Shown here piece by piece: positions 51,388-62,166 of a DNA stretch of 64,000 nt. The notes below the pieces were generated by a model. The model saw nothing but the letters and a program-made list of their open reading frames with translations, was not told the origin of the DNA and did not search any database. The position numbers and the translations under genes were made by a program. The stretch is taken from assembly GCA_016711085.1 (NCBI GenBank), contig JADJTR010000002.1:626001-690000 (forward strand), in the 5' to 3' direction. Within the stretch, counting starts at the first letter, position 1; each line of letters opens with the position of its first letter. The stretch is from Phyllobacteriaceae bacterium. Lineage in GTDB: Bacteria; Pseudomonadota; Alphaproteobacteria; Rhizobiales; Rhizobiaceae.

Positions 51388-52662
51388 ATGGCGCGCATCG
51401 TCATGAAATTCGGCGGAACGTCGGTCGCCGATCTCGACCGCATCCACAATGTGGCGCGCCATGTGAAGCGCGAAGTGGATGCCGGTCACGAGGTCGCCGT
51501 CGTCGTCTCGGCCATGTCCGGCAAAACCAACGAATTGGTCGGCTGGGTTCAATCGATGCCGAAAGTGGCGGGATCGGCCGCGCCGGTGTTCGACGCGCGC
51601 GAATACGACGCCGTTGTCGCCTCGGGCGAACAGGTGACTTCCGGGCTGCTCGCCATCGCGCTGCAATCGATGGGCATCGAAGCGCGTTCCTGGCAGGGCT
51701 GGCAAATCCCGATCCAAACCGACAACGCCCATGGCGCGGCGCGCATCCTCGACATCGACGGGTCGGAGATCGTCCGCCGTTTCGGCGAAGGCCAGGTGGC
51801 GGTGATCGCCGGCTTCCAGGGCGTCGGGCCGGACAACCGGCTGGCGACACTCGGGCGCGGCGGTTCCGACACCTCGGCGGTGGCGGTGGCGGCGGCGCTG
51901 AAGGCGGACCGCTGCGACATCTACACCGATGTCGACGGCGTCTACACGACCGATCCGCGCATCGAACCCAAGGCGCGACGGCTCGCCAAGATTTCCTTCG
52001 AGGAAATGCTGGAAATGGCGTCTCTCGGGGCCAAGGTGCTGCAGGTGCGCTCGGTCGAGCTCGCCATGGTTCACAAGGTGCGCACCTTCGTGCGGTCGTC
52101 CTTCGACGATCCGGATGCGCCGGGCATGGGCGATCTTCTCAACCCGCCCGGAACCCTCATTTGCGACGAGGAAGAAATCGTGGAACAGCAGGTCGTCACC
52201 GGCATCGCCTACGCCAAGGATGAAGCGCAGATTTCGCTGCGTCGCGTGTCGGACCGGCCCGGCGTCGCCGCCGGCATTTTCGGCCCGCTGGCCGAGGCGC
52301 ACATCAATGTCGACATGATCGTCCAGAACATTTCGGAAGACGGATCGACCACCGACATGACCTTCACGGTGCCGTCGGGCGACATCAACAAGGCGCTCGC
52401 CGTGCTGGAAAAGACCCGTCAGACCATCGGCTTCGACGCGGTCCAGTCGGAACCGGGCATGGTCAAGGTGTCGGTCATCGGCATCGGCATGCGCAGCCAT
52501 GCCGGCGTCGCGGCCACGGCGTTCAAGGCCTTGGCCGACAAAGGCATCAACATCCGCGCCATCACCACATCCGAGATCAAGATTTCCATACTGATCGACG
52601 GGCCCTACGCCGAACTCGCGGTGAGGACTTTGCATTCCGTCTACGGTCTGGATAAGCAGTAG
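51388..52662 (+). CDS. lysC: Aspartate kinase
   Basis: First enzyme of the aspartate family pathway (lysine, threonine, methionine, diaminopimelate). The 424-residue protein has the kinase signature VMKFGGTSVAD (residues 5-15), GFQGVGPDNRLATLGRGGSDTSA and DIYTDVDGVYTTDPR. Two ACT domains follow from about residue 270 (ISLRRVSDRPGVAAGIF; VSVIGIGMRSHAGVAATAF), which bind feedback inhibitors such as lysine and threonine. Size is typical of the short alphaproteobacterial form. lysA, the last lysine step, is also in the window. ptsP follows at 83 bases. Confidence 0.96.
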   Translation: MARIVMKFGGTSVADLDRIHNVARHVKREVDAGHEVAVVVSAMSGKTNELVGWVQSMPKVAGSAAPVFDAREYDAVVASGEQVTSGLLAIALQSMGIEARSWQGWQIPIQTDNAHGAARILDIDGSEIVRRFGEGQVAVIAGFQGVGPDNRLATLGRGGSDTSAVAVAAALKADRCDIYTDVDGVYTTDPRIEPKARRLAKISFEEMLEMASLGAKVLQVRSVELAMVHKVRTFVRSSFDDPDAPGMGDLLNPPGTLICDEEEIVEQQVVTGIAYAKDEAQISLRRVSDRPGVAAGIFGPLAEAHINVDMIVQNISEDGSTTDMTFTVPSGDINKALAVLEKTRQTIGFDAVQSEPGMVKVSVIGIGMRSHAGVAATAFKALADKGINIRAITTSEIKISILIDGPYAELAVRTLHSVYGLDKQ

Positions 52663-52744
52663 AATACCGGAATCAACCGGTTTAGGGCGGCGGATCGCGG
52701 GAACGCGATTCGCCGGCCCGAAGGCCATTGGAGAACTCCAGCCG

Positions 52745-55012
52745 ATGCGCGAACCCGCGGGCGGCCCACGCGTCCTCCTGAAACGGCTGCGCGAGCTGAC
52801 CGCGGAGCCGCTGGAGCCGCAGGCGCGTCTCGACCGCATCGTCCGCGAAATCGCCGGCAACATGGTGGCCGAGGTTTGCTCGCTTTACGTGCTGCGCGCC
52901 GACCACGTGCTCGAACTGTTCGCCACACAGGGCCTCAATCCCTCCGCCGTGCACCGGGCGCAACTGCGTCTCGGCGAAGGCCTGGTCGGCACGATCGCCG
53001 CGAGCGCGCGACCGTTGAACCTGTCGGATGCGCAGGGCCACCCCGCCTTCCAGTACCTGCCGGAGACGGGCGAAGAGATCTACCATTCGTTCCTCGGCGT
53101 GCCGGTGTTGCGGGCCGGGCGGACTCTCGGCGTGCTGGTGGTGCAGAACCGCACCATGCGCAGCTACCTCGACGAGGAGCTGGAAGCGCTCGAAACGGTG
53201 GCGATGCTGATCGCCGAAATGATCGCCACCGGCGATCTGGCGCGGCTCAATCGCCCGGGCGTCGAACTCGACCTGAAGCGGCCGCAGACCTTCGCCGGCG
53301 TCGCCTTCAATGACGGCGTCGGCCTCGGCCATGTGGTGCTGCACGAGCCGCGCGTCGTCGTCACCAATCTGCTGGCGGAAGACACCGAAGCCGAACTGAA
53401 GCGGTTGTCGGAGGCGGTCGGCACGCTGCGCCTGTCGATCGACGACATGCTGTCGCGCCGCGAAGTCGCCTTCGAGGGCGAGCACCGGGCCGTGCTGGAA
53501 GCCTACCGCATGTTCGCCAACGACGCCGGTTGGGTGCGCCGGCTGGAGGAGGCGGCGCGCAACGGCCTGTCGGCCGAAGCGGCGGTGGAGAAGGTGCAGA
53601 GCGACATGCGGGCGCGCATGATGCACGTCACCGACCCGTATCTGCGCGAACGGATGAGCGATTTCGACGATCTCGCCAATCGGCTCCTGCGCCAGCTGAT
53701 GGGACGCGGTCCGGAGCAGATCGCCGCCGACCTGCCGCGCGACGCCATCGTCGTCGCCCGCGCCATGGGGGCGGCGGAATTGCTCGACTATCCGCGCGAG
53801 CGCCTGCGCGGCCTCGTGCTCGAGGACGGCGCGGCGACCAGCCATGTCGTCATCGTGGCGCGCGCCATGGGCATTCCGGTGGCGGGCCAGGTGCGCGGCG
53901 CCGTCTCGATGGCGGAAAACGGCGACGCGGCGATCGTCGACGGCGAGGACGGGCGGGTGCATCTGCGGCCGCAGCCGGACGTCGAGGCGGCCTATGCCGA
54001 GAAGGTGCGCTTCCGCGCCCGTCGCCAGGCGATGTACCGCGAATTGCGCGATCGGCCGTCGGTGTCGAAGGATGGCGTGGCGATCGATCTGATGATGAAT
54101 GCGGGGCTCGCCGTCGACCTGCCGCAGCTCGACGAATCGGGCGCCGGCGGCATCGGCCTGTTCCGCACCGAATTGCAGTTCATGGTGGCCGCCACCTTCC
54201 CGCGCGCCGAGGCGCAGGAACGGCTCTACCGCGAAGTGCTCGATGCTGCGCGCGGCCGGTCGGTGACCTTTCGCACCCTCGATATCGGCGGCGACAAGGT
54301 GCTGCCCTATTTTTCGACCGAAACGACGGAAGAAAACCCGGCTCTCGGCTGGCGCGCCATCCGCCTGACGCTCGACCGGCCGGCGCTGTTGCGCACCCAG
54401 GTCCGCGCGCTGCTCAAGGCGGCGGGCGGGCGCGAACTGCGCGTCATGCTGCCGATGGTGACGGAAATCGGCGAAATCGCCCAGGCGCGCGAGATGATCG
54501 ACCGCGAAGTGCGTCATTTGTCGCGCTTCGGCTACGAACTGCCAATGAGCCTGAAAATCGGCGCGATGCTGGAAGTGCCGGCGCTGATGTGGCAGCTGGA
54601 CGAATTGATGAAGGCGGTCGATTTCGTTTCGGTCGGCTCCAACGACCTGTTCCAGTTCGTCATGGCGGTCGACCGCGGCAACACGCTCGTCGCCGACCGG
54701 TTCGATCCGTTGTCGACGCCGTTCCTGCGGGTGTTGAAGCAGATCGCTGATGCGGGAAAGCGCAACGGCACGCCGGTGACCTTGTGCGGCGAACTCGCCG
54801 GCAAGCCGATCTCGGCGATGGCGCTGTTCGGCGTCGGTTTCCGCTCGGTGTCGATGTCGGCGGCGTCGATCGGCCCCGTCAAGGCGATGCTGGCACAGCT
54901 CGACATCGCCGAACTCGGCCAATTGTGCGCCGAGCGCATGGCCAATCCGGCGATGGGCAGCGCCCGCGACGTGCTGATCGCGCACGCCGCCGAACACGGC
55001 ATCGCGTTGTAA
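52745..55012 (+). CDS. ptsP: Nitrogen-related PTS enzyme I (EI-Ntr)
   Basis: A 755-residue phosphoenolpyruvate-protein phosphotransferase that starts the PTS-Ntr regulatory phosphorelay. An N-terminal GAF domain (about residues 20-165) precedes the EI-type phosphohistidine domain, with His367 in LEDGAATSHVVIVARAMGIP. The PEP-binding barrel contains GIGLFRTELQFM, TFRTLDIGGDKVLPYF, LRVMLPMVTEIGE and the closing VSVGSNDLFQFVMAVDRGN and LCGELAGKP. The GAF domain distinguishes it from sugar-PTS enzyme I and in other bacteria senses glutamine or oxoglutarate. It lies between lysC and prfA in the conserved order; prfA begins six bases later. Confidence 0.95.
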   Translation: MREPAGGPRVLLKRLRELTAEPLEPQARLDRIVREIAGNMVAEVCSLYVLRADHVLELFATQGLNPSAVHRAQLRLGEGLVGTIAASARPLNLSDAQGHPAFQYLPETGEEIYHSFLGVPVLRAGRTLGVLVVQNRTMRSYLDEELEALETVAMLIAEMIATGDLARLNRPGVELDLKRPQTFAGVAFNDGVGLGHVVLHEPRVVVTNLLAEDTEAELKRLSEAVGTLRLSIDDMLSRREVAFEGEHRAVLEAYRMFANDAGWVRRLEEAARNGLSAEAAVEKVQSDMRARMMHVTDPYLRERMSDFDDLANRLLRQLMGRGPEQIAADLPRDAIVVARAMGAAELLDYPRERLRGLVLEDGAATSHVVIVARAMGIPVAGQVRGAVSMAENGDAAIVDGEDGRVHLRPQPDVEAAYAEKVRFRARRQAMYRELRDRPSVSKDGVAIDLMMNAGLAVDLPQLDESGAGGIGLFRTELQFMVAATFPRAEAQERLYREVLDAARGRSVTFRTLDIGGDKVLPYFSTETTEENPALGWRAIRLTLDRPALLRTQVRALLKAAGGRELRVMLPMVTEIGEIAQAREMIDREVRHLSRFGYELPMSLKIGAMLEVPALMWQLDELMKAVDFVSVGSNDLFQFVMAVDRGNTLVADRFDPLSTPFLRVLKQIADAGKRNGTPVTLCGELAGKPISAMALFGVGFRSVSMSAASIGPVKAMLAQLDIAELGQLCAERMANPAMGSARDVLIAHAAEHGIAL

Positions 55013-55018
55013 GCTGCG

Positions 55019-56095
55019 ATGATCGCGCTGCCCGCAGAACGCATCGACCGCGTCGTCAAGCGCTTCGACATAATCGAGGCGCAAATGGCGGCCGGCCCCG
55101 CGCCGGAAGATTATGTGCGGCTCGCCGGCGAATACGCCGAGATCGAGGAACTCGCCAAACAGGCGCGCGCGCTCGCGGCGGCCGAAAGCGAGGCAGAGGG
55201 CCTGCGCCAGATGATCGCCGATCCGGCGGGCGATGCCGACATGCGGGCGCTGGCCGAGGCGGAACTGCCGGATGTCGAGGCGCGCCTCGAAGCGCTGGGG
55301 CAGGGGCTGCGTCTGCTGCTGCTGCCGAAGGACGACGCCGACGAGCGCTCCGCCATCCTCGAAATCCGCGCCGGCACCGGCGGCAACGAGGCGTCGCTGT
55401 TCGCCGGCGATCTGTTCCGCATGTACGAGCGCTACGCGGCATTGCGCGGCTGGCGCACCGAGATCGTCTCGGCCAGCGAAGGCGAGGTTGGCGGCTTCAA
55501 GGAAATCATCGCCACGGTGACCGGCAAGGGCGTGTTCTCGCGGCTCAAATTCGAATCGGGCGTGCACCGGGTGCAGCGCGTGCCCGAGACCGAGGCGGGC
55601 GGACGCATCCACACCTCGGCGGCGACGGTGGCGGTGCTGCCGGAGGCGGAAGAGGTCGACATCGAGATCAGGCCGGAGGACATCCGCATCGACACGATGC
55701 GGGCGTCGGGGGCCGGCGGCCAGCATGTCAACACCACCGATTCGGCGGTGCGCATCACCCATCTGCCGACCGGCATCATCGTGGTGCAGGCGGAAAAATC
55801 GCAGCACCAGAACCGGGCGCGGGCGATGCAGATCCTGCGGGCGCGCCTCTACGACCAGAAGCGCGCCGCGGCGGCGGAAGACCGCTCCGAGTCGCGCCGC
55901 CTGCAGGTCGGTTCGGGCGATCGCTCCGAGCGCATCCGCACCTACAATTTCCCGCAGGGGCGGGTCACCGACCACCGCATCAACCTGACGCTCTACAAGC
56001 TCGACCGGGTGATGGAGGGCGATCTCGACGAGGTGGTCGAGGCGCTGATCGCCGACCACCAGGCGCGGCTGCTGGCGGCGGAAGGCGATGACTGA
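55019..56095 (+). CDS. prfA: Peptide chain release factor 1
   Basis: Terminates translation at UAA and UAG. The 358-residue protein has the catalytic GGQ (residues 233-235) in RASGAGGQHVNTTDSAVRIT and the stop-codon recognition motif PET (189-191), a PxT form specific for release factor 1, in VQRVPETEAGGR. IRAGTGGNEASLFAGDL is another conserved block, and the C-terminus reads TYNFPQGRVTDHRINLTLYKL. Its last codons overlap prmC, the enzyme that methylates its GGQ glutamine, so both are co-translated. Confidence 0.97.
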   Translation: MIALPAERIDRVVKRFDIIEAQMAAGPAPEDYVRLAGEYAEIEELAKQARALAAAESEAEGLRQMIADPAGDADMRALAEAELPDVEARLEALGQGLRLLLLPKDDADERSAILEIRAGTGGNEASLFAGDLFRMYERYAALRGWRTEIVSASEGEVGGFKEIIATVTGKGVFSRLKFESGVHRVQRVPETEAGGRIHTSAATVAVLPEAEEVDIEIRPEDIRIDTMRASGAGGQHVNTTDSAVRITHLPTGIIVVQAEKSQHQNRARAMQILRARLYDQKRAAAAEDRSESRRLQVGSGDRSERIRTYNFPQGRVTDHRINLTLYKLDRVMEGDLDEVVEALIADHQARLLAAEGDD

Positions 56096-56981
56096 GCCCA
56101 TGACGCTCGGCCGCGCGCTGGCCGGCGCGCGCAAAAAGCTGACCGAGGCCGGGATCGGCGACGCCGCGCGCGACGCAAGGCTGCTGGTCGAGGCGGCGAC
56201 AGGGACCGGACGGCTCGACGCCATCGCCCGGCCGGACATGCCGGTCGATGAGGCCGCCGCTGGCCGGATCGAGGTTTGCGTGGCGCGCCGCGCCGCCGGC
56301 GAGCCGGTCCATCGCATCCTCGGCGGCCGGTCTTTCCACGGCCTCGATTTGGCGCTCAACGCCGACACGCTGGAGCCGCGCGACGACAGCGAGGCGATGG
56401 TCGGCCTGGCGCTGGATCTATTTCGCGCCAACCCCGGCGGCGCGGCGACGATTCTCGATCTCGGGACGGGGACGGGCGCGATCGGGCTCGCCTTGCTGGC
56501 CGAATGGCCGCATGCCCGGGCCCACGGGGTCGACATCGCGAAAGGCGCGGTCGAAGCGGCGATCGCCAACGCGGCGAATGCCGGGCTGGCGGCGCGGTTT
56601 TCGGCGTCGGTTTCCGATTGGTTCGCGGCGGTCGCCGGGCGATACGACCTGATCGTTTCAAACCCGCCCTATATCGCCTCCGGCGCCATTGGCGCGCTGG
56701 ACCGCGAGGTGCGCGAACACGATCCGCGGCGTGCGCTCGACGGCGGCGGCGACGGTCTCGACGCCTACCGAATCATCGCGGCCGGCGCGGCGGCCCATCT
56801 CGCCGAAGGCGGCGTTGTCGCGGTCGAAACGGGTTTCGACCAGCGCGAAGCGGTGACCGCCATTTTCACCGCCCGCGGTTTTGACCTCCGCGGTTCGGCG
56901 CGCGACCTCGGCGGACGCGACCGGGCGCTGGCGTTCCGCGCCGCAAACAAACCGCTTGGCATTTCCGGCGAATGCGTCTAG
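56088..56981 (+). CDS. prmC: Release factor glutamine methyltransferase
   Basis: Methylates the GGQ glutamine of release factors 1 and 2. The 297-residue enzyme has an N-terminal helical domain, the RxExE-like segment as LEPRDDSEAMVGLALDLF (slightly degenerate compared with the usual PRPETE), and the SAM loop ILDLGTGTGAIGLALL. The glutamine-binding NPPY lies at residues 192-195 in IVSNPPYIAS, followed by VREHDPRRALDGGGDGLDAYR. It begins inside the last codons of prfA. A 229-base gap to the next gene contains no convincing terminator. Confidence 0.94.
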   Translation: MTEPMTLGRALAGARKKLTEAGIGDAARDARLLVEAATGTGRLDAIARPDMPVDEAAAGRIEVCVARRAAGEPVHRILGGRSFHGLDLALNADTLEPRDDSEAMVGLALDLFRANPGGAATILDLGTGTGAIGLALLAEWPHARAHGVDIAKGAVEAAIANAANAGLAARFSASVSDWFAAVAGRYDLIVSNPPYIASGAIGALDREVREHDPRRALDGGGDGLDAYRIIAAGAAAHLAEGGVVAVETGFDQREAVTAIFTARGFDLRGSARDLGGRDRALAFRAANKPLGISGECV

Positions 56982-57210
56982 TTTCGCGGCTGCCGGAAGA
57001 GCCGAAGCAGGAAAAGCTTCAGCATATCGGTCCCCTCGGAACGACATGCATTGGCGCGTGAATGCGCATCGGCTCTCACACGGGGATGGGCCGGCACGAC
57101 AGTTAAAGCTTTTCAACACTTGCCGGCGTCAACGCCCGGCGACAACGGGATCGGCGACAGGCGCGATCCAGCCAGACCGGCGGACACCGGTCGCAAGCAA
57201 AGAGCACCCG

Positions 57211-57920
57211 ATGAGGCCAAATCAACAAAACCGCCGCATGCGCGGCCGTGGCACAGCAACAACAACAACAACAACAACCGCAAGGGGCCAAATCCCTTGA
57301 CGCGCAGCTACGAAAGCAATGGCCCGGACGTGAAAATCCGCGGTTCGGCCCAGCAGATCGCCGACAAATACACCACCTTGGCGCGCGACGCGCATTCGTC
57401 CGGCGACCGGGTGATGGCGGAAAATTACCTCCAGCACGCCGAGCACTACAATCGCCTGATCGCCACGGCGATGGCCGCGTCCGGCCAGACGCAGGTGCGC
57501 GACATGCGCGACGACGAGGAAGACGGCGAAGACGAGCGCGACGATCTGGACATGCGCGACGACAACGACAATCGCTGGCGCGACCAGCCCGACGCCGGCA
57601 GCGGACCGCAGCCGGTGATCGAGGGCCTACCGGCCGAAGTGGCGATGTCGGAAGACAATCGCGGCGAACAGCGCGTCGGCGAAAACCGGCCGAACCCGCC
57701 GCGCGACGGCAATGGCGACGAGAATTTCCGTCGCAACCGCCGCAATCGCCGCAACCGCAACGGCGCGCCGCAGCGCGATCAGAATGGCGAGGCCGTCGCG
57801 GGGAGCGAGGACGGCGCGCCGGCCGAGATGGCGCAAACCGGCGAAGCGACGCCGATCAGCGACAATGATGTGGACGTCTTTCGAGCCGGCGTGATCGCGC
57901 CGCCTCGCCGGAATGGTTGA
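57211..57920 (+). CDS. DUF4167 family protein, with a frameshift and a poly-asparagine tract
   Basis: The family starts MRPNQQNRRMRGRG, which occurs at ATG 57211. Near 57251-57253 one base is missing; restoring a C gives RGRGHSNNNNNNNRKGPNPLTRSYESNGPDVKIRGSAQQ in segments and the conserved helical core ADKYTTLARDAHSSGDRVMAENYLQHAEHYNRLI. The remainder is a highly charged, disordered tail rich in Asp, Glu, Arg and Asn (FRRNRRNRRNRNG). Corrected length is about 236 residues. The family is restricted to alphaproteobacteria; RNA binding is suggested by composition but is not shown. A strong terminator follows the stop directly. Confidence 0.85.
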
Positions 57921-57947
57921 AAGCGGGGCTTCGGCTCCGCTTTTTTC
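57921..57947 (+). terminator. Rho-independent terminator after the DUF4167 gene
   Basis: AGCGGGGC and GCTCCGCT (one G-T pair) form a stem closed by a stable TTCG loop and are followed by six T. It begins immediately after the DUF4167 stop codon and separates that gene from clpB. Confidence 0.85.
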
Positions 57948-57969
57948 GTGGCCCGCGGCTTCTCCCTCC

Positions 57970-57998
57970 CTTGCCGAAAAAGGACTTTCTTCCCATAT
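57970..57998 (+). promoter_or_regulatory. Candidate heat-shock (RpoH, sigma-32) promoter of clpB
   Basis: CTTGCCG (57970-57976), preceded by CTCC, and CCCATAT (57992-57998) are 15 bases apart, close to the sigma-32 consensus CTTGAAA and CCCAT-T. The site lies about 90 bases before the clpB ATG and just after the upstream terminator, which matches heat-shock control of ClpB in other bacteria. Confidence 0.55.
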
Positions 57999-58088
57999 CC
58001 GTCTGACAAGGACCGGCCGAAAGCGGCGGTCCGTCACCAACTCCGGTCCTGCGCCGCATTCGGGCAGGCCCCGGCACAGGAGACAGTC

Positions 58089-60696
<2,608 letters not shown>

Positions 60697-60713
60697 GGCG
60701 TTTTCAGGCGGTC

Positions 60714-60747
60714 AAAGGCGGCGGGCGGAGTCGTCCGCCGCCTTTTT
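60714..60747 (+). terminator. Rho-independent terminator after clpB
   Basis: AAAGGCGGCGG pairs perfectly with CCGCCGCCTTT around a ten-base loop and is followed by more T. It starts 18 bases after the clpB stop codon. Confidence 0.8.
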
Positions 60748-60825
60748 CATGCCGCGTTCATGTCGGACTCCATAGAGGAAGGGCGCTTGGGGTGTTTGGG
60801 CAAACACCGTCAAAGGGATTGAACG

Positions 60826-62127
60826 ATGATTCTCGCGCCGCTCGTCTCCTCGCTGCTGCTGACAGCGACTTCCCCGCTTTTGCCCGCCGCACCGGAAAAT
60901 TCCGTCCAATTGGCGATGGGGCGCGATGTGATTGTCATCGTCGACAATCGCGGCAGGCGTGTCGTCATCGATCGCTGGTCGGGCGAAGTGCTCGCCTTAC
61001 TGCCGCCGAAGCGCGCCTTGCGCCGCGAGGACCGGCGCGATTTCCACCGTCCACGCCTGAAACGCGAATGGCGCGACGAGGAATGGCGCGACGACGCTCA
61101 TGACGATGACGAGGAAGCGCCAGCGGATGTGATCGCGCCGCGGGTCAAACCGAAGGCGAAAATTGCCAAAAAGGCCCCGGCCAAGCGAAAACCCGCCGAA
61201 ACCGAGGAACCGGTGGTGATCACGGCGACGACGTCGAAGGCGCCGAAAACGGACATGCCGGAAGATTCGCCCTTCCCCTCAGCCGCCATCGAGGCAATCG
61301 CCAAACTGCAAATCGTGCTCGACCGGGCCGGTGTTTCGCCCGGCGCGATCGACGGAAGGCCGGGCGACAATCTCGACAAGGCGCTCGACGCCTATGAGCA
61401 GAAATTCGGCGAACGCCTCGATCCGGCCGACGCGACAGCAATCGAACGGGCGCTTTCCGGTTCTGGCGGCGCGGCGTTTACCAGCTACACCGTGACCACG
61501 GCGGATGCGGCCGGGCCGTTTGTCGCCTCGATTCCGGCCGACTACGGCCAGAAGGCGAGCCTTGACCGATTGTCCTACACCTCGACGCTGGAGATGCTGG
61601 CGGAGCGGTTCCACATGTCGGAAACCTATCTGAAAGCGCTCAATCCGCAGGCGGCGTTTTCGCGTCCGGGTGCGCGCCTTACCGTGGCGGCGAGCGGTGT
61701 GCGCGCCTCCGGGAGCGTGGCGAAGATCATTGCCGACAAGGGACGAAAGCAGGTGCGGGCCTATGATTCGGCCGGCCGGCTGGTCGCCGCCTACCCGGCG
61801 ACGATCGGCTCGTCCGACACGCCATCGCCGAGCGGAACGGTGGCGGTCGACCGTGTCGCCTTCGATCCGGAATACACGTATAATCCGAAGGTCAATTTCC
61901 AGCAGGGCGCCAATTCCAGGGTTCTCACCATTCCGCCGGGCCCGAACGGACCGGTCGGCACGATCTGGATCGCGCTGTCGAAGCCAACCTATGGCATTCA
62001 CGGCACGCCGGAGCCGGAGAAAATCGGCAAGACCAACTCGCATGGCTGCGTGCGACTGACCAATTGGGACGCCGAGGAACTGGCGCGATTGGTGAAGCCC
62101 GGCGTTTCGGTCCTTTTCGTCGAGTGA
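60826..62127 (+). CDS. L,D-transpeptidase (YkuD domain)
   Basis: A 433-residue exported peptidoglycan cross-linking or lipoprotein-anchoring enzyme. The N-terminus is a signal-like segment (APLVSSLLLTATSPLLPAAP). A strongly charged low-complexity stretch (about residues 65-125, Arg/Asp/Glu then Lys/Ala/Pro) precedes a peptidoglycan-binding-like helical region (IAKLQIVLDRAGVSPGAIDG) and a possible LysM-like unit (LEMLAERFHMSETYLKALNP). The C-terminal YkuD catalytic domain contains TYGIHGTPEP and NSHGCVRLTN with nucleophile Cys408. It sits between clpB and an M23 peptidase on the opposite strand, pointing to cell-wall work at this end of the window. Confidence 0.9.
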   Translation: MILAPLVSSLLLTATSPLLPAAPENSVQLAMGRDVIVIVDNRGRRVVIDRWSGEVLALLPPKRALRREDRRDFHRPRLKREWRDEEWRDDAHDDDEEAPADVIAPRVKPKAKIAKKAPAKRKPAETEEPVVITATTSKAPKTDMPEDSPFPSAAIEAIAKLQIVLDRAGVSPGAIDGRPGDNLDKALDAYEQKFGERLDPADATAIERALSGSGGAAFTSYTVTTADAAGPFVASIPADYGQKASLDRLSYTSTLEMLAERFHMSETYLKALNPQAAFSRPGARLTVAASGVRASGSVAKIIADKGRKQVRAYDSAGRLVAAYPATIGSSDTPSPSGTVAVDRVAFDPEYTYNPKVNFQQGANSRVLTIPPGPNGPVGTIWIALSKPTYGIHGTPEPEKIGKTNSHGCVRLTNWDAEELARLVKPGVSVLFVE

Positions 62128-62166
62128 TCCGGCGCCTCCGGCGGGCCGCGGAAGAACCCTGCCGGT

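Noticed and set aside
52669..52685. ACCGG/CCGGT hairpin after lysC as a terminator
   Set aside because: The stem is only five base pairs and lacks a T run. It is too weak to call.
52682..56569. A minus-strand open frame of nearly 1300 codons
   Set aside because: It lies entirely opposite ptsP, prfA and prmC, whose proteins are unambiguous. Its translation is rich in His, Arg, Asp and Gln with no domain, as expected of antisense frames in GC-rich DNA.
57248..57868. A frame beginning with a poly-glutamine run
   Set aside because: It reads the AAC repeat of the DUF4167 gene in the wrong phase, and the remainder is arginine-rich noise. The conserved DUF4167 core is in a different frame.
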